Shown here: piece by piece, positions 49,559 through 60,586 of the stretch
Position numbering within the stretch: the first letter of the stretch is position 1
Layout: every line of letters starts with the position of its first letter
Assembly (NCBI RefSeq): GCF_003008695.1
Contig: NZ_PXZT01000004.1
Span: 1-64,000 of the forward strand
Reading direction: 5' to 3'
Length of the DNA stretch: 64,000 bases
Source of the DNA: Trichococcus alkaliphilus
Lineage (GTDB): Bacteria > Bacillota > Bacilli > Lactobacillales > Aerococcaceae
Translations under genes and position numbers: made by a program
Notes under the pieces: model-generated
The model's input: the letters and a program-made list of their open reading frames with translations, nothing else
Told to the model about the DNA's origin: nothing
Databases searched by the model: none

Positions 49559-50041
49559 ATGGACAAAAGTATGATCGACAAAATCCACGAAGAATTGGAA
49601 GAGCAACACTTGCCTTGCGAATGGCGATTGGAGTGGCATAAACCCTTCCATACAGTCGAAATTGTGTTATTATTAGAAGTCAGTTATCCTCCAGACAACA
49701 GTATTTCTGATATATTTGGCCATTCGAATCATGAAGATCGGTTCGTTTTTGAAGATTCCGTTTTGTTCTATGATCGTGCATCCTCAAAAATCAAAACGGA
49801 GGAGTATTTGACCGGCATCCCATTCGATCGGAAAAAAGGGATCCAGGGCGGATTGGCCGAAGCAGTGGTCAAGAACATACGCTTGACGGTCGGCGAAGCT
49901 AACAGCAAACTTAGGGATTTTCTCAATAATGAAGGAGACTCCAGCTTCGAATTGCATTGGAATGAGCTGAATTTTATGCAGACAATCGAAACACTGAAGG
50001 AATTAGGTAGATATGATGAAACGTATTATCGTTACCCTTGA
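49559..50041 (+). CDS. DUF3013 family protein
   Basis: Conserved lactic acid bacterial protein of unknown function, found next to prmA in streptococci and enterococci. It is 160 residues, acidic, with many aromatic residues ('LEWHKPFHTVEIVLLLEVSY', 'DRFVFEDSVLFYDR'). The sequence indicates an alpha/beta fold without membrane segments. ATG at 49559 has AGGAGG just upstream; the open frame extends to 49487 but through the promoter leader. It is the first gene of the prmA-rsmE-deoC operon. Confidence 0.85.
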   Translation: MDKSMIDKIHEELEEQHLPCEWRLEWHKPFHTVEIVLLLEVSYPPDNSISDIFGHSNHEDRFVFEDSVLFYDRASSKIKTEEYLTGIPFDRKKGIQGGLAEAVVKNIRLTVGEANSKLRDFLNNEGDSSFELHWNELNFMQTIETLKELGRYDETYYRYP

Positions 50042-50062
50042 TGATAGGAAAGGTGATTGCAA

Positions 50063-51013
50063 ATGGAATGGAATGAAGTGAAGGTTGTGACTGCTACAGA
50101 AGCGGTTGAGGCTGTATCAAATATATTGATGGAAGCCGGTGCGAAAGGCGTCGCCATCGATGACGAATTGGACTTCGTCAATCTGCAGGATGACGGTTTC
50201 GGCCAGATAAAAGAGGAACGTGCGATGCCTGAAGAAGGGCATGCCGTCTATATCATGGCTTATTATCCGAACAACGCGGGTTTCCAGGACACTGTGTTGT
50301 TCATCAAAGAACAGCTGGCGGAACTGGAAAAAATCGATCTGAAGATCGGAAAGAATGAACTGCAGATCAACCAAGTGAAGGAAGAAGATTGGGAAAACTC
50401 CTGGAAAGAATATTTCCATCCGATCCGTTTGACGCGTTTTCTGACGATCGTACCTTATTGGGAAGAATACACGCCGGATGATGAAAAAGAAATGCTTATT
50501 CAATTGGATCCGGGGATGGCCTTCGGTACCGGCACGCATCCAACAACGCGTCTGTCGATCGAAGCGCTTGAAGCCGTGATGCGGGGCGGCGAAAAAGTGA
50601 TCGATGTCGGAACCGGGTCGGGCGTGTTGAGCATCGCAGCCAAGGCAATGGGCGCAGAAACTGTCTATGCCTACGATATCGATGAAATCGCCACACGTGT
50701 TTCCAAAGAGAACATCGCTTATAATGCCTATGCTTCAGACGTCATCGTCAAGGAGAACAACCTTTTGGTAGGGATTGCCGATCAGCAAGCGGACATCATT
50801 GTTGCGAATATCCTGGCGGAAATCCTGCTGCTGTTGCTTCCCGATGCCTACAAGAACCTCAAGGATGATGGCTATTTCATCCTTTCGGGCATCATCGATT
50901 CGAAGAAAGAGGAACTGATCGCAGCTTTGATCAGCAATGGCTTTGAGATCGAGCAAGAAAAGCAAATGAAAGATTGGGTTTGCCTGATCTGCACAAAAAA
51001 CGTGGAGGATTGA
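50063..51013 (+). CDS. prmA: Ribosomal protein L11 methyltransferase
   Basis: PrmA trimethylates ribosomal protein L11. The N-terminal substrate-binding domain (about 1-95) and linker are followed by the Rossmann domain: 'QLDPGMAFGTGTHPTTRLS', 'VIDVGTGSGVLSIAAKAMGA' and 'IIVANILAEILLLLLP'. Length 316. ATG at 50063 has AAGGTGA at good spacing, while the TTG at 50057 does not. It is followed by rsmE after three bases. Confidence 0.96.
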   Translation: MEWNEVKVVTATEAVEAVSNILMEAGAKGVAIDDELDFVNLQDDGFGQIKEERAMPEEGHAVYIMAYYPNNAGFQDTVLFIKEQLAELEKIDLKIGKNELQINQVKEEDWENSWKEYFHPIRLTRFLTIVPYWEEYTPDDEKEMLIQLDPGMAFGTGTHPTTRLSIEALEAVMRGGEKVIDVGTGSGVLSIAAKAMGAETVYAYDIDEIATRVSKENIAYNAYASDVIVKENNLLVGIADQQADIIVANILAEILLLLLPDAYKNLKDDGYFILSGIIDSKKEELIAALISNGFEIEQEKQMKDWVCLICTKNVED

Positions 51014-51016
51014 AAC

Positions 51017-51793
51017 ATGCAGCGATACATCATTCCGCCTCTAGCAAAAGATTATCAAACGCAGCCGATCATTTTGTCGGATGATTTCCATCACCATATG
51101 GTGCATGTGATGCGCATGAAGCAAGGAGGGCAGGTATATTTGGCCGACAACTCCGGCATTTCATTCGTTGCGGAAATCACCGACATATCCGCAAGTACGG
51201 TCGGATTAAAGTGGGTGGCCGATGAAGACCGCTCAACGGAATTGCCGGTCAAGATTACGATCGCCTGCGGATTGCCGAAGGGCGACAAGCTGGAATACAT
51301 CGTACAGAAGGGCACTGAGTTGGGTGCGGCAGCCTTCATCCCTTTCGCAGCCAAAAATGCAGTTGTGAAGTGGACAGCGGACAAAAGCGCAAAAAAACAG
51401 CAGCGCCTGCAGAAAATTGCGAAAGAGGCAGCGGAGCAATCGCACCGCCAAAAAGAGCCGTTCGTGCATCCTGTCCACAACCTCAAGGAGTTGCTGGCGG
51501 AAGCGGCAAAATACAGCAAAGTGTTGATTGCCTATGAAGAAGATGCAAAGGCCGGCGAAGGCAGCATCTTGGTGAACACACTGGAAAATCTCGAACCAGG
51601 CGATTCTTTGTTGTTTGTGTTCGGGCCTGAAGGCGGATTGGCGCCGGAAGAGCTGGCGGCATTCAGACAGGCCGGCCATAAGAGCTGTGCTTTGGGACCG
51701 AGGATTTTGCGGGCTGAAACAGCTCCTTTGTATGCGTTGGCGGCGGTATCCTATGAAATGGAATTAAGAAAAGGAGCGGATAAAAATGGTTGA
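51017..51793 (+). CDS. rsmE: 16S rRNA (uracil(1498)-N3)-methyltransferase
   Basis: SPOUT-fold enzyme that methylates N3 of U1498 in 16S rRNA. The trefoil-knot motifs '[16 protein letters not shown]' and '[17 protein letters not shown]' are canonical, with a PUA-like N-terminal domain (about 1-70). Length 258. The prmA-rsmE pairing is widely conserved. It overlaps deoC by eight bases. Confidence 0.96.
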   Translation: MQRYIIPPLAKDYQTQPIILSDDFHHHMVHVMRMKQGGQVYLADNSGISFVAEITDISASTVGLKWVADEDRSTELPVKITIACGLPKGDKLEYIVQKGTELGAAAFIPFAAKNAVVKWTADKSAKKQQRLQKIAKEAAEQSHRQKEPFVHPVHNLKELLAEAAKYSKVLIAYEEDAKAGEGSILVNTLENLEPGDSLLFVFGPEGGLAPEELAAFRQAGHKSCALGPRILRAETAPLYALAAVSYEMELRKGADKNG

Positions 51794-52451
51794 AAAATTA
51801 AATAAATACATCGATCACACTCTATTAAGACAAGATGCGACAGAGGAGGAAATCAAGGCCCTTTGCGAAGAAGCGAGGGAATATGACTTCAAGTCCGTCT
51901 GTGTACAACCCTTCTGGGTCAAAAAAGTAGAAGCCTTCCTGACCGGTTCGGATGTGCTTGTATGTACCGTCGTCGGTTTTCCGCATGGCGCCAATACGGC
52001 AGAAGTGAAGACTTTCGAAGCGAAACAGGCGGTGCAGAACGGTGCCGATGAAGTCGATATGGTCATCAATATCGGAGCTTTGAAGGATGGCAATTACCAA
52101 ACAGTCGAACATGAAATCGCAGCTTTGGTCGAAGCGGTCAAAGGCAAGGCGATCCTGAAGGTGATCATCGAGACGTGCCTGTTGACTGATGATGAAAAAG
52201 TCATCGCTTGCCAGTTGGCTCAAAAGGCAGGCGCCGACTTTGTCAAGACATCCACCGGTTTTTCAACAGGCGGCGCAACATTGGAGGATATCGCACTGAT
52301 GCGCAAGACAGTCGGTCCTGTGATGGACGTAAAAGCAAGCGGCGGAGTACGCACGTATGAAGATGCATTGGCTTTCATCGCAGCCGGCGCAACGCGCTTG
52401 GGCACTTCCAGCGGCAAAAAAATCGTTGAAGGTTGGCTTGCGGCAAAGTAA
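51786..52451 (+). CDS. deoC: Deoxyribose-phosphate aldolase
   Basis: DeoC splits 2-deoxyribose 5-phosphate into glyceraldehyde 3-phosphate and acetaldehyde in nucleoside catabolism. It is a TIM barrel of 221 residues with the Schiff-base Lys154 in '[15 protein letters not shown]', the proton-relay Asp in '[14 protein letters not shown]' and the second Lys in '[10 protein letters not shown]'. Its start overlaps rsmE by eight bases, so it is translated from the methyltransferase operon rather than from a deo operon. No deoxyribose repressor site is seen. Confidence 0.96.
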   Translation: MVEKLNKYIDHTLLRQDATEEEIKALCEEAREYDFKSVCVQPFWVKKVEAFLTGSDVLVCTVVGFPHGANTAEVKTFEAKQAVQNGADEVDMVINIGALKDGNYQTVEHEIAALVEAVKGKAILKVIIETCLLTDDEKVIACQLAQKAGADFVKTSTGFSTGGATLEDIALMRKTVGPVMDVKASGGVRTYEDALAFIAAGATRLGTSSGKKIVEGWLAAK

Positions 52452-52497
52452 ATGTAAGGGATGCTCCGATTGCATCCGAATAATCGAATGATCAGGG

Positions 52498-52546
52498 AAA
52501 CCTTGAGGGACTTCTTTTTTATGAAGCTGTCCTTCAAGGTTTTTTA
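52498..52546 (+). terminator. Terminator of the prmA-rsmE-deoC operon
   Basis: AAACCTTGA and TCAAGGTTT with an inner GGAC.TTC / GAAG.GTCC segment form the stem, followed by six T. Confidence 0.88.
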
Positions 52547-52725
52547 TAGTTTGAGGTTGAAAAGAGAGAGCAAATGTTGATGGCGCATCGTTCCGATTTA
52601 AAGTATAATAAAGGGAAATATATTTTCTTTTTTGTTTGCAAAATGTGATATATTCAGCAGCTTTTCCGTTTGCGGACGGAATCGCAGTAAGTAAATACAT
52701 AATCTTAAGAGTCAGGAGTGACAAC

Positions 52726-54936
52726 ATGCCGAAAATCAAAACCTATTCACCTGAAGAGGTTGTGCAGCTATGCGCGGAATATATGAATGAAACCCATGTG
52801 GCATTTGTCCAAAAAGCGTGTGATTTTGCCAGGGAAGCTCATAGCGGACAGATGCGGAAGTCCGGCGAGGAGTACTTCGTTCATCCGACCCAAGTCGCAG
52901 CGATATTGGCAGATTTGAAATTAGATCCAGAAACGATTGCAACGGGGTTTTTGCATGATGTCGTGGAAGATACAGAATATACTTTAGAGGATATCGAACG
53001 GGAATTCTCCAAAACCGTAGCCATCCTGGTCGATGGCGTCACGAAATTGGGGAAGATCGAGTACAAGTCGCATGAAGAACAACAGGCCGAAAACCATCGC
53101 AAGATGTTGATGGCCATGGCGAAGGACCTGCGGATCATCATGGTGAAGTTGGCGGATAGATTGCACAACATGCGCACGCTGAAATACCATAAGCCGGAGA
53201 AACAACGGACCATTTCCAATGAGACGTTGGAGATATACGCACCCTTAGCCCACCGCTTAGGGATGAACCGGATCAAATGGGAATTGGAGGATACGTCGCT
53301 CAGGTATCTGAATCCACAGCAATATTACCGGATCGTTCATCTGATGAACAGCAAACGCGATGAACGGGAACTGTACATCAAGGATACGATCAACAAAATC
53401 AAAGATTCGATCGATGAATTGGAAATTGAAGCCGACATCTACGGCAGACCGAAGCACATCAACTCCATCTACCGAAAAATGAAGGGCCATAAGAAACAGT
53501 TCACGGAAATCTATGATCTGTTGGCTATCCGTGTCATCGTCCATTCCATCAAAGACTGTTATGCCGTTTTGGGGGCCATCCACACAAAATGGAAACCAAT
53601 GCCGGGCCGATTCAAAGACTATATCGCCATGCCCAAAGCGAATATGTATCAGTCGCTGCACACGACCGTCATCGGGACGCAAGGAACGCCTGTCGAAATC
53701 CAGATCCGGACAATCGAAATGCACCAAGTCGCGGAATATGGGGTTGCGGCTCACTGGGCATACAAAGAGGGCATCACCAAAAAAATCGATCCGGATAAAA
53801 TGCCCCATCAGATCGATTGGTTCCGTGACCTGATCGACTTGCAGGATGATTCCAAAAACGCCAGCGAGTTCGTCGAAAGCGTCAAGGAGGATATCTTCAA
53901 GGACAAGGTTTATGTCTTCACTCCGAAAGGCGATGTCGTTGAATTGCCATCGGGTGCCGGCCCTTTGGATTTCGCCTATAACATCCATACCGAAATCGGA
54001 CATAAAACCATCGGAGCGAAAGTCAACGGAAAGATTGTCCCTTTGAATTACAAACTGCAGAATGGCGACATCATCGAAGTGATGACATCCCCGAACTCAT
54101 TCGGTCCGAGCAGGGACTGGGTCAACTTGGTTTCCACCAGCAAGGCAAAAAATAAGATCAAACGCTACTTCAAGCTGCAGGACCGCGATGAACATGTGAT
54201 CAAAGGCCGGGATATGCTGGAAAAACAATTGACGGAAATGGAATTCTCGCCTAAGGAATTCCTGACGAAACTAGCAATCAAAGATTTGTTGAATCGCTTC
54301 AATGTGAATTCGGAAGATGACCTCTATGCCGCCATCGGCTTCGGCGAACTGTCTGCGTTCATCGTATCGAACCGTTTGACCGAAAAAGCCCGCCGTGAGC
54401 GGGACAAGCACAAAGCTGAACAGCAGCTGGACACGATTGAGCAAAAAACGAAAAAAGATAATCCTAAAATGAAAATCCGTCATGAAGGCGGCGTAGTCAT
54501 TCAAGGAGTGGACAATCTGCTGATACGCATCAGCCATTGCTGCAATCCTGTCCCAGGGGATGAAATTGTCGGCTACATCACAAAAGGGCGCGGCATATCG
54601 GTCCACCGGAAAGATTGCCCGAATGTTCAGGTATCCGGAGAGCACGGCGACCGTTTGATCGATGTCGAATGGGAAGATACCGGCACATCCAATATCGATT
54701 ACGAAACCGAATTGACGGTCGAGGGCTACAATCGCTCAGGTCTGCTGAACGAGATCCTGCATGTGGTCAATACGATGACCAAGAATCTCAGCAGCGTAAA
54801 CGGGAAAGTCGACAGCAATAAAATTGCGGTCATTACGTTGAAAATCGGAATACAAAACTTGAGCCAACTGGACAAAATCGTCGATAAAATCAAAAATATC
54901 CCGGACGTCTACACTGTCAGAAGGGTCACATCCTAA
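52726..54936 (+). CDS. relA: Bifunctional (p)ppGpp synthetase/hydrolase Rel
   Basis: Long RelA/SpoT homologue that makes and degrades (p)ppGpp in the stringent response. The HD hydrolase domain is intact (His53, 'FLHDVVEDT' with His77-Asp78). The synthetase domain ('[14 protein letters not shown]', 'DLLAIRVIV' and '[10 protein letters not shown]'), TGS ('[20 protein letters not shown]'), the helical/CC region ('[16 protein letters not shown]') and the ACT domain ('[20 protein letters not shown]') follow. ATG 52726 with GGAG upstream gives 736 residues; the open frame back to 52636 is rejected. A leader of about 115 nt follows a TATAAT at 52604. dtd follows after 22 bases, the usual pairing. 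Confidence 0.97.
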   Translation: MPKIKTYSPEEVVQLCAEYMNETHVAFVQKACDFAREAHSGQMRKSGEEYFVHPTQVAAILADLKLDPETIATGFLHDVVEDTEYTLEDIEREFSKTVAILVDGVTKLGKIEYKSHEEQQAENHRKMLMAMAKDLRIIMVKLADRLHNMRTLKYHKPEKQRTISNETLEIYAPLAHRLGMNRIKWELEDTSLRYLNPQQYYRIVHLMNSKRDERELYIKDTINKIKDSIDELEIEADIYGRPKHINSIYRKMKGHKKQFTEIYDLLAIRVIVHSIKDCYAVLGAIHTKWKPMPGRFKDYIAMPKANMYQSLHTTVIGTQGTPVEIQIRTIEMHQVAEYGVAAHWAYKEGITKKIDPDKMPHQIDWFRDLIDLQDDSKNASEFVESVKEDIFKDKVYVFTPKGDVVELPSGAGPLDFAYNIHTEIGHKTIGAKVNGKIVPLNYKLQNGDIIEVMTSPNSFGPSRDWVNLVSTSKAKNKIKRYFKLQDRDEHVIKGRDMLEKQLTEMEFSPKEFLTKLAIKDLLNRFNVNSEDDLYAAIGFGELSAFIVSNRLTEKARRERDKHKAEQQLDTIEQKTKKDNPKMKIRHEGGVVIQGVDNLLIRISHCCNPVPGDEIVGYITKGRGISVHRKDCPNVQVSGEHGDRLIDVEWEDTGTSNIDYETELTVEGYNRSGLLNEILHVVNTMTKNLSSVNGKVDSNKIAVITLKIGIQNLSQLDKIVDKIKNIPDVYTVRRVTS

Positions 54937-54958
54937 TCAAAATGAATCGAGGGCAGAT

Positions 54959-55405
54959 ATGCGTGTTGTTGTACAGAAAGTGACGGAAGCATCCGTCTCG
55001 GTTGATGATGAAATCATCGGGGAAATAGGTGAGGGGTTTATGCTTTTGGTCGGCATCGGCAAGGACGACAGACAAGAAGATGTGCACTACCTTGCCCGCA
55101 AGGTTTCGAATCTCCGGGTTTTCGAAGATGAGGATGGCAAAATGAACCGCTCCTTGAAGGATGTGGATGGTGCCATCCTTTCGATATCCCAATTCACTTT
55201 GTTCGCTGATACCAAAAAAGGGAATCGCCCAAGCTTCACCAATGCGGCCCCTCCGGAAACCGGGGAGGCACTTTACCAAACGTTCAACGAGCTGTTAAGA
55301 GCGGAAGGTTTTCCTGTGGCATCGGGTAAGTTCGGCGCGCACATGTCTGTCCGTTTGAACAACGATGGACCCGTAACCATCTTCATCGATTCCAAAAACA
55401 AATAA
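54959..55405 (+). CDS. dtd: D-aminoacyl-tRNA deacylase
   Basis: DTD hydrolyses D-amino acids (and mischarged glycine) from tRNA. The signature '[19 protein letters not shown]' and the cross-subunit '[11 protein letters not shown]' (Gly-cisPro region) are canonical. Length 148. It is co-transcribed with rel and ends at a strong bidirectional terminator. Confidence 0.96.
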   Translation: MRVVVQKVTEASVSVDDEIIGEIGEGFMLLVGIGKDDRQEDVHYLARKVSNLRVFEDEDGKMNRSLKDVDGAILSISQFTLFADTKKGNRPSFTNAAPPETGEALYQTFNELLRAEGFPVASGKFGAHMSVRLNNDGPVTIFIDSKNK

Positions 55406-55456
55406 CAGAGTCGGCAGCTTGAACCATTGGAGGTTCAAGCTGCCGACTCTGTTTTC
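55406..55456. terminator. Bidirectional terminator between dtd and the amidase gene
   Basis: CAGAGTCGGCAGCTTGAACC and its perfect complement (20-bp stem, 6-nt loop) are followed by TTTTC on the plus strand, between convergent genes. Confidence 0.93.
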
Positions 55457-55474
55457 TTATTGCGCTTTTCTTGT

Positions 55475-56791
55475 TTATTGGAAATATTCGGTCAATGCTT
55501 GGTAGATGCTTTCTGCCACCAGCGAGCGATAATAATCGGAATTGAAGGTCTTGACGTCGGAGTCATTGTTCATATAGCCGAGCTCCAACAACAGGGAGGG
55601 TTGGTCATTTTCGCGTGTGACCAAGAAATCGCCGAATTTGGAACCATTGTCCTGCAACGGCAAAGTATCGGCCAGGTGATCATCGACCAGATTTGCCAAC
55701 GGAATATCCGCATCAGCATAATAATATGTCGTGAACCCCGTCGCGGAAGTACCGCTTGCGGTGGAATCATAATGCAGACTGATGAAAAGATCAGCATTGT
55801 TGACATTACTCATTTCTGCCCGATCTTCCAAAGTTACGTAGACATCAGATGTGCGCGTCAATATGACATTGGCTCCGGCACTGCGTAATTTATCAGCAAC
55901 CGCTTCAGCGGTTTTGAGTGTTACTTCCTTCTCGTAAATATAAGTCCCTTCCGCACCTGGATCTTCCCCTCCGTGGCCCGGATCGATTACGATGGTCGCT
56001 TCGGCTAGCGTGGTGGTGGATGACGCAGTGACGGGAGTATTGAGCGAGTCGGATGTTTCCACCAACCAGGAGGCGACGTAGCCTTCCTTATTTCCCTCAT
56101 AAAGGATCTTATAGAAATCACCGGATTCACTGATCAGTTCGTACTCTTCGCCTTTTTCGGCAATGAACAGGATATCGCTGCCTGTCGAAGGCCCACTTCG
56201 GACATTTACGCCATCCATCGTGATGATGACTTTCGGATTGGCATCGTCTGCAACGACCTCTGTGGTGTCGACTGTTTCCGGCGCCAATTGGATGCTGCCT
56301 GGTGAAATTTCAATCAGCTCCGACAGAATCCAAGCGACTTTATTGTTGTACTGGATTTGGCTCCAGCCGTTCTCTTCATACAACAGAGCGAATTTTTCGC
56401 CTTCACTGGCCGTTCCTACAACTTCGGATGTTTCATTGTTCTCTTGCCGAACGTTGGCGGAGGGGACAAGCACCGTTGCCAATAATTCGGATGTTGCCGC
56501 GATTTCAGTGTTGTTGATCAGCCAGCTGGCAACCCAACCGATTCTTCCGTCCGAAAGCCGGACTTTATACCATTCATTCTTGTCAGCCAAAACATTGACT
56601 GAGGAACCGCCTTGTATTTGCGTCATAATGTCGTAGGATAACCCTGGACCGGACCGGACATTTACGATGCTGGCGGAGATGCTGACCGTAGTATAGTTGG
56701 CTAATGCTACCGTACCGAAGGAGCCCAATCCGACAAATAGCAGAACAAGCGCCAAGAAGAACAGATGTCTATTTTTTGCGATAGTCTTCAC
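55475..56791 (-). CDS. Secreted N-acetylmuramoyl-L-alanine amidase with three SH3b domains
   Basis: Cell-wall hydrolase that cleaves the amide bond between muramic acid and the stem peptide. A signal peptide ('LFFLALVLLFVGLGSFGTVA', then 'LAN') is followed by three bacterial SH3 domains with the repeated pattern 'NVRSGPG..YDIMT' / 'NVRQENNETSEVV' / 'NVRSGPSTGSDIL', then an Amidase_3 catalytic domain with zinc ligands in 'VIDPGHGGEDPGAEG' (His), 'EKEVTLKTA' (Glu) and 'FISLHYDS' (His), and the catalytic Glu in 'LLELGYMNN'. GTG at 56791 follows AAAGGAG; the ATG at 56821 lacks such a site. 438 residues. Confidence 0.93.
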   Translation of the reverse strand: MKTIAKNRHLFFLALVLLFVGLGSFGTVALANYTTVSISASIVNVRSGPGLSYDIMTQIQGGSSVNVLADKNEWYKVRLSDGRIGWVASWLINNTEIAATSELLATVLVPSANVRQENNETSEVVGTASEGEKFALLYEENGWSQIQYNNKVAWILSELIEISPGSIQLAPETVDTTEVVADDANPKVIITMDGVNVRSGPSTGSDILFIAEKGEEYELISESGDFYKILYEGNKEGYVASWLVETSDSLNTPVTASSTTTLAEATIVIDPGHGGEDPGAEGTYIYEKEVTLKTAEAVADKLRSAGANVILTRTSDVYVTLEDRAEMSNVNNADLFISLHYDSTASGTSATGFTTYYYADADIPLANLVDDHLADTLPLQDNGSKFGDFLVTRENDQPSLLLELGYMNNDSDVKTFNSDYYRSLVAESIYQALTEYFQ

Positions 56792-56854
56792 TGATTGTCT
56801 CCTTTCTGGTTTGGAATGCATAAAAATTTACAAAAATTGTTCAATTCTTCTATC

Positions 56855-56884
56855 ATTATAGCAAAGATACGGCATCCAATGCAA
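56855..56884 (-). promoter_or_regulatory. Promoter of the amidase gene
   Basis: On the minus strand TTGCAT (56884-56879) and TATAAT (56860-56855) are 18 bases apart, about 65 bases before the GTG start. Confidence 0.55.
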
Positions 56885-57009
56885 AGCCTTTTCAGAAATT
56901 ATGATTCTGTTCCCTATTTGGACAAAGCGGAACCGCGACGCAACCATCCGACACAGAATATGCGATTGATCATGCTGACCCGGAAAGTGAAAATATGATG
57001 AAAACAGTA

Positions 57010-57038
57010 TTGACAATTCGGTGCTTATCTTGTATCGT
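57010..57038 (+). promoter_or_regulatory. Promoter of the hisS-aspS operon
   Basis: Consensus TTGACA and TATCGT with a 17-base spacer, immediately upstream of the T-box leader. Confidence 0.75.
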
Positions 57039-57049
57039 TAAGGAAATTA

Positions 57050-57280
57050 TAAATGTCCAGTGAAGATCGAAGTAGAATAGATTGGTTTGATTCAGAGAGG
57101 ATTGCCGCGGCTGAGAGCACTCCCAAACGTTTATTCGAAAGACAGGTTGGAGGATTAATAGTGAAAAGCTATTACGCCACGAACGTTACTCGTTAAAGGA
57201 AAGCTATGCTTTCGAATAAAGGTGGCACCACGTCTGACTAATCGTCCTTTTCCATGATGGAAAGAGGGCTATTTTTTTGC
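57050..57280 (+). promoter_or_regulatory. T-box riboswitch of hisS-aspS
   Basis: tRNA-sensing leader that allows read-through when the cognate tRNA is uncharged. The 14-nt T-box AAGGTGGCACCACG is at 57219-57232; a competing terminator (CCTTTTCCAT / ATGGAAAGAGG with a following run of seven T) lies at 57245-57278. Stem I features such as AGAGAGGA are seen near 57094. A CAC triplet at 57118-57120 is a candidate His specifier codon. Histidine as the ligand is inferred from this triplet and the downstream hisS. Confidence 0.92.
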
Positions 57281-57329
57281 TTTTTTTCAGACAGAAAACA
57301 GTATGAAGCGAAAGGAATGGTTATAAAAA

Positions 57330-58652
57330 ATGATACAAAAACCAAAAGGGACTGCCGACATATTTTTGCAGGAAGCAGAAATTTGGCAATACGTGGAAGA
57401 AACATCCCGGATCTTACTGCATGACTATCAATTTTCAGAAATCCGCACCCCAATGTTCGAAAGTTATGAACTGTTCTCCAGAGGGGTCGGTGATACGAGT
57501 GACATCGTATCGAAGGAAATGTACGACTTCTACGACAAGGGCGAACGACACATCGCATTGAAGCCTGAAGGAACGGCTCCAGTGGTCCGGGCCTACGTCG
57601 AAAACAAACTGTTCGGTCCGGAACATCCGAAACCGCTGAAAGTCTATTACATCAGCCCGATGTTCCGCTACGAAAGACCACAAGGCGGACGGATGCGTCA
57701 ATTCCACCAATTGGGTGTCGAAGTTTTTGGAAGCGTGAATCCGGCGACTGATGTCGAAACCATGGCATTGGCATGGGATATACTGAAAGAATTGGAATTG
57801 AGCGATCTGAAATTGGTCATCAATTCGTTGGGCAAGACCGAAGATCGGATCAGATACCGCGAAGCGCTGATCGCCTACTTGGAACCTTTCCATGATGAAC
57901 TGAGCAAAGATTCCCAGACCCGTCTCCATAAGAATCCGTTGCGTGTGTTGGACAGCAAAGACAAGCGCGACAAGGAAATCGTTGCCCAGGCACCAAGCAT
58001 CTTGGAGTTCCTGTCTGATGATTCAAGGAAACATTTTGAAACAGTTCAGGAAATGCTTCAGGCATTGGAAATTCCGTTCATGATCAACAGCAATATGGTA
58101 CGCGGACTCGATTATTATCAGGATACCATCTTTGAAATCATGAGTGCATCCGCAGTTTTCGGGGCGGAAACGACCATCTGCGGTGGTGGCCGCTATGACG
58201 GCTTGGTCCAGGAAATCGGCGGACCGGAAGTGCCTGGTTTTGGCTTCGGGATGGGCTTGGAAAGACTGATCCTTTTGATGAAGGATCAGCAAGTCGATGT
58301 ACCGAAACTATCCGAGTTGGATGTCTATGTGGTCGGTTTGGGAGAAGCTACGAACATCGAGTCCTTGAAATTGGTCCAAAACGCGCGCCAAGCAGGGTAT
58401 TCGGCGGACCGGGACTTCCATGATCGCAAAGCTAAAGCGCAATTCAAAACTGCCACGAAAAATGGGGCAAAAGTAGTGCTGACCATCGGCGAAGATGAGT
58501 TGAACAACAAACAAGTGCAATTCAAAGTAATGTCGACCGGCAAAGAGCAGAAAGTGGCGTTGACTGAGATTTACGCTGATTTTGACAAAGTTTACAAAAC
58601 ACAGACAGCCGATATGACGGCTTTCAATGAATTTTTCGGAAAAGAAGACTAG
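57330..58652 (+). CDS. hisS: Histidyl-tRNA synthetase
   Basis: Class II synthetase that charges tRNA-His. Motif 1 region '[20 protein letters not shown]', motif 2 '[19 protein letters not shown]', HisA motif '[11 protein letters not shown]', and motif 3 '[15 protein letters not shown]' are present, followed by the anticodon-binding domain (about 325-425). Length 440. It is the first gene after the T-box and is followed by aspS after about 25 bases. Confidence 0.97.
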   Translation: MIQKPKGTADIFLQEAEIWQYVEETSRILLHDYQFSEIRTPMFESYELFSRGVGDTSDIVSKEMYDFYDKGERHIALKPEGTAPVVRAYVENKLFGPEHPKPLKVYYISPMFRYERPQGGRMRQFHQLGVEVFGSVNPATDVETMALAWDILKELELSDLKLVINSLGKTEDRIRYREALIAYLEPFHDELSKDSQTRLHKNPLRVLDSKDKRDKEIVAQAPSILEFLSDDSRKHFETVQEMLQALEIPFMINSNMVRGLDYYQDTIFEIMSASAVFGAETTICGGGRYDGLVQEIGGPEVPGFGFGMGLERLILLMKDQQVDVPKLSELDVYVVGLGEATNIESLKLVQNARQAGYSADRDFHDRKAKAQFKTATKNGAKVVLTIGEDELNNKQVQFKVMSTGKEQKVALTEIYADFDKVYKTQTADMTAFNEFFGKED

Positions 58653-58676
58653 AACATACAGAAAAGGGTAGTGAAA

Positions 58677-60443
58677 ATGGATAGAAGAACAGAGTATTGC
58701 GGATTATTGACGGAAGCATCCGTTGGACAGACTGTCGTCGCCAATGGTTGGGTCAACAAAAGAAGAGACTTAGGCGGATTGATCTTCATCCATCTGCGTG
58801 ACCGCGAAGGCATCGTCCAAGTCGTTTTCAACACAGAATTCAATGAAGAAGCTTTCCGCATTGCGGAAACGATCCGTGGGGAATATGTCCTGCAGGTCAA
58901 AGGTAAAGTAGTCCTTCGTGAAGCAAATCAGATCAATCCGAACATCGGCACAGGCACAATCGAAATCGAAGCGGAATCCGTGGAGATTTTGGCGAAAGCG
59001 AAAACACCGCCGTTCTATATCGAAGGCGATTTGAACGTATCCGATGAATTGCGCATGAAATACCGCTATATCGATTTAAGAAGAGACAAAATGATGAACA
59101 ACATGAAAATTCGCCACAAAACGACGCAAACTGTCCGCAATTATTTGGATGACTTGAATTTCATGGATATCGAAACGCCTTATTTGACGAAATCGACTCC
59201 GGAAGGTGCGCGTGACTATATCGTTCCGTCCCGTGTCCATCAAGGCGAATTTTACGCGTTGCCGCAATCACCGCAACTGTTCAAGCAGATGCTTATGGGC
59301 GCAGGTTTTGACCGCTATTATCAGATCGTGCGCTGCTTCCGTGATGAAGATCTGCGCGGTGACAGACAGCCGGAATTCACTCAAATCGATATCGAAACCA
59401 GTTTCCTGTCTGCTGCTGAGATCCAGGAAATCACTGAAACTATGCTTCAGAAAGTCATGAAGGACGTTTTGGGCAAAGACATTCCGGCTCCATTCCCGCG
59501 CATCTCCTACGATGAAGCGATGAACCGTTTCGGCAGCGATAAGCCGGATACCCGTTTCGCACTGGAATTGATCGACATGAATGAATTTGCGAAAACTTCT
59601 TCATTCAACGTATTCAAAGCGACCAGCGAAAGCGGCGGCCAAGTCCGCGGCTTGAACGTCAAAGGCAAAGCCGATGCCTATTCGCGCAAAGACATGGATA
59701 ACTTGATCGAGTACGCCAAACAATATGGCGCAAAAGGCATGGCTTGGATGAAAGTCGAAGAGGACGGACTGAAAGGCGCCGTAGCAAAATTCTTCACCGA
59801 AGACAGCGAAGAATTGATCAGACTGATGGATGCTGAGCCTGGCGACTTGCTAGTGTTCGTTGCTGATAAAAAAGAAATCGTCTATCAAGCTCTAGGAGAG
59901 CTGCGCCTGAAGTTCGGCCGCGATCTTGATCTGATAGACAAATCCCAATTTGCTTTCGTTTGGGTTGTGAATTGGCCATTGCTTGAGTACGATGCGGACG
60001 CAAAACGCTACACTGCAATGCACCATCCGTTCACCCGTCCAAACGATGAAGATCTTGCGAAATTAGCCGATCATCCGGAAGAAGTCTATGCACAAGCCTA
60101 TGATATCGTCTTGAACGGTTATGAAATCGGCGGCGGATCTCTGCGTATCTACACAAGGGAAGTACAGGAGCAGATGTTTGCGGCACTTGGCTTCAGCAAA
60201 GAAGATGCCGAAGAGGAGTTCGGTTTCTTGTTGGATGCATTCGATTACGGTTTCCCACCGCATGGCGGCATCGCTTTAGGACTGGATCGTTTGGTCATGT
60301 TGTTGGCTGGCGAATCGAACATCCGCGAAGTGATCGCGTTCCCTAAAAACGGGAAAGCTTTCGACCCGATGACGAACGCCCCAAGCGAAGTAAGCGCAGC
60401 TCAGTTGAAAGAATTGAGCCTGAAAATCGCTTCATTGGACTAA
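58677..60443 (+). CDS. aspS: Aspartyl-tRNA synthetase
   Basis: Class IIb synthetase. The N-terminal OB anticodon-binding domain ('[20 protein letters not shown]') is followed by motif 2 '[20 protein letters not shown]', a GAD insertion domain (about 285-410, typical of bacterial AspRS) and motif 3 '[15 protein letters not shown]'. ATG at 58677 has AAAGGG at good spacing; GTG at 58671 does not. 588 residues. Because it shares a transcript with hisS, its supply should depend partly on the T-box. Whether it also charges tRNA-Asn cannot be judged by eye. Confidence 0.96.
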   Translation: MDRRTEYCGLLTEASVGQTVVANGWVNKRRDLGGLIFIHLRDREGIVQVVFNTEFNEEAFRIAETIRGEYVLQVKGKVVLREANQINPNIGTGTIEIEAESVEILAKAKTPPFYIEGDLNVSDELRMKYRYIDLRRDKMMNNMKIRHKTTQTVRNYLDDLNFMDIETPYLTKSTPEGARDYIVPSRVHQGEFYALPQSPQLFKQMLMGAGFDRYYQIVRCFRDEDLRGDRQPEFTQIDIETSFLSAAEIQEITETMLQKVMKDVLGKDIPAPFPRISYDEAMNRFGSDKPDTRFALELIDMNEFAKTSSFNVFKATSESGGQVRGLNVKGKADAYSRKDMDNLIEYAKQYGAKGMAWMKVEEDGLKGAVAKFFTEDSEELIRLMDAEPGDLLVFVADKKEIVYQALGELRLKFGRDLDLIDKSQFAFVWVVNWPLLEYDADAKRYTAMHHPFTRPNDEDLAKLADHPEEVYAQAYDIVLNGYEIGGGSLRIYTREVQEQMFAALGFSKEDAEEEFGFLLDAFDYGFPPHGGIALGLDRLVMLLAGESNIREVIAFPKNGKAFDPMTNAPSEVSAAQLKELSLKIASLD

Positions 60444-60482
60444 CATCGGACTAAAAAGAGCATCTGATGGTAAGGAAAACAG

Positions 60483-60522
60483 GCCTTATGATACAATAAA
60501 CGTATCATAAGGCTTTTTTTTT
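60483..60522 (+). terminator. Terminator of hisS-aspS
   Basis: GCCTTATGATAC and GTATCATAAGGC form a perfect 12-bp stem with a 7-nt loop, followed by nine T. Confidence 0.95.
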
Positions 60523-60586
60523 CGTCTCTTGTTTTATATAAGACGGAAATGCTTTTTAGGATAATACACAACAAAAGGGTGAAGAT

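Noticed and set aside
52636-52725. N-terminal extension of Rel
   Set aside because: No ribosome-binding site, and the added residues do not resemble any Rel; ATG 52726 has GGAG upstream.
53257-54003. 248-codon minus-strand open frame inside rel
   Set aside because: Shadow of the rel coding frame; no start signal and no recognisable family.
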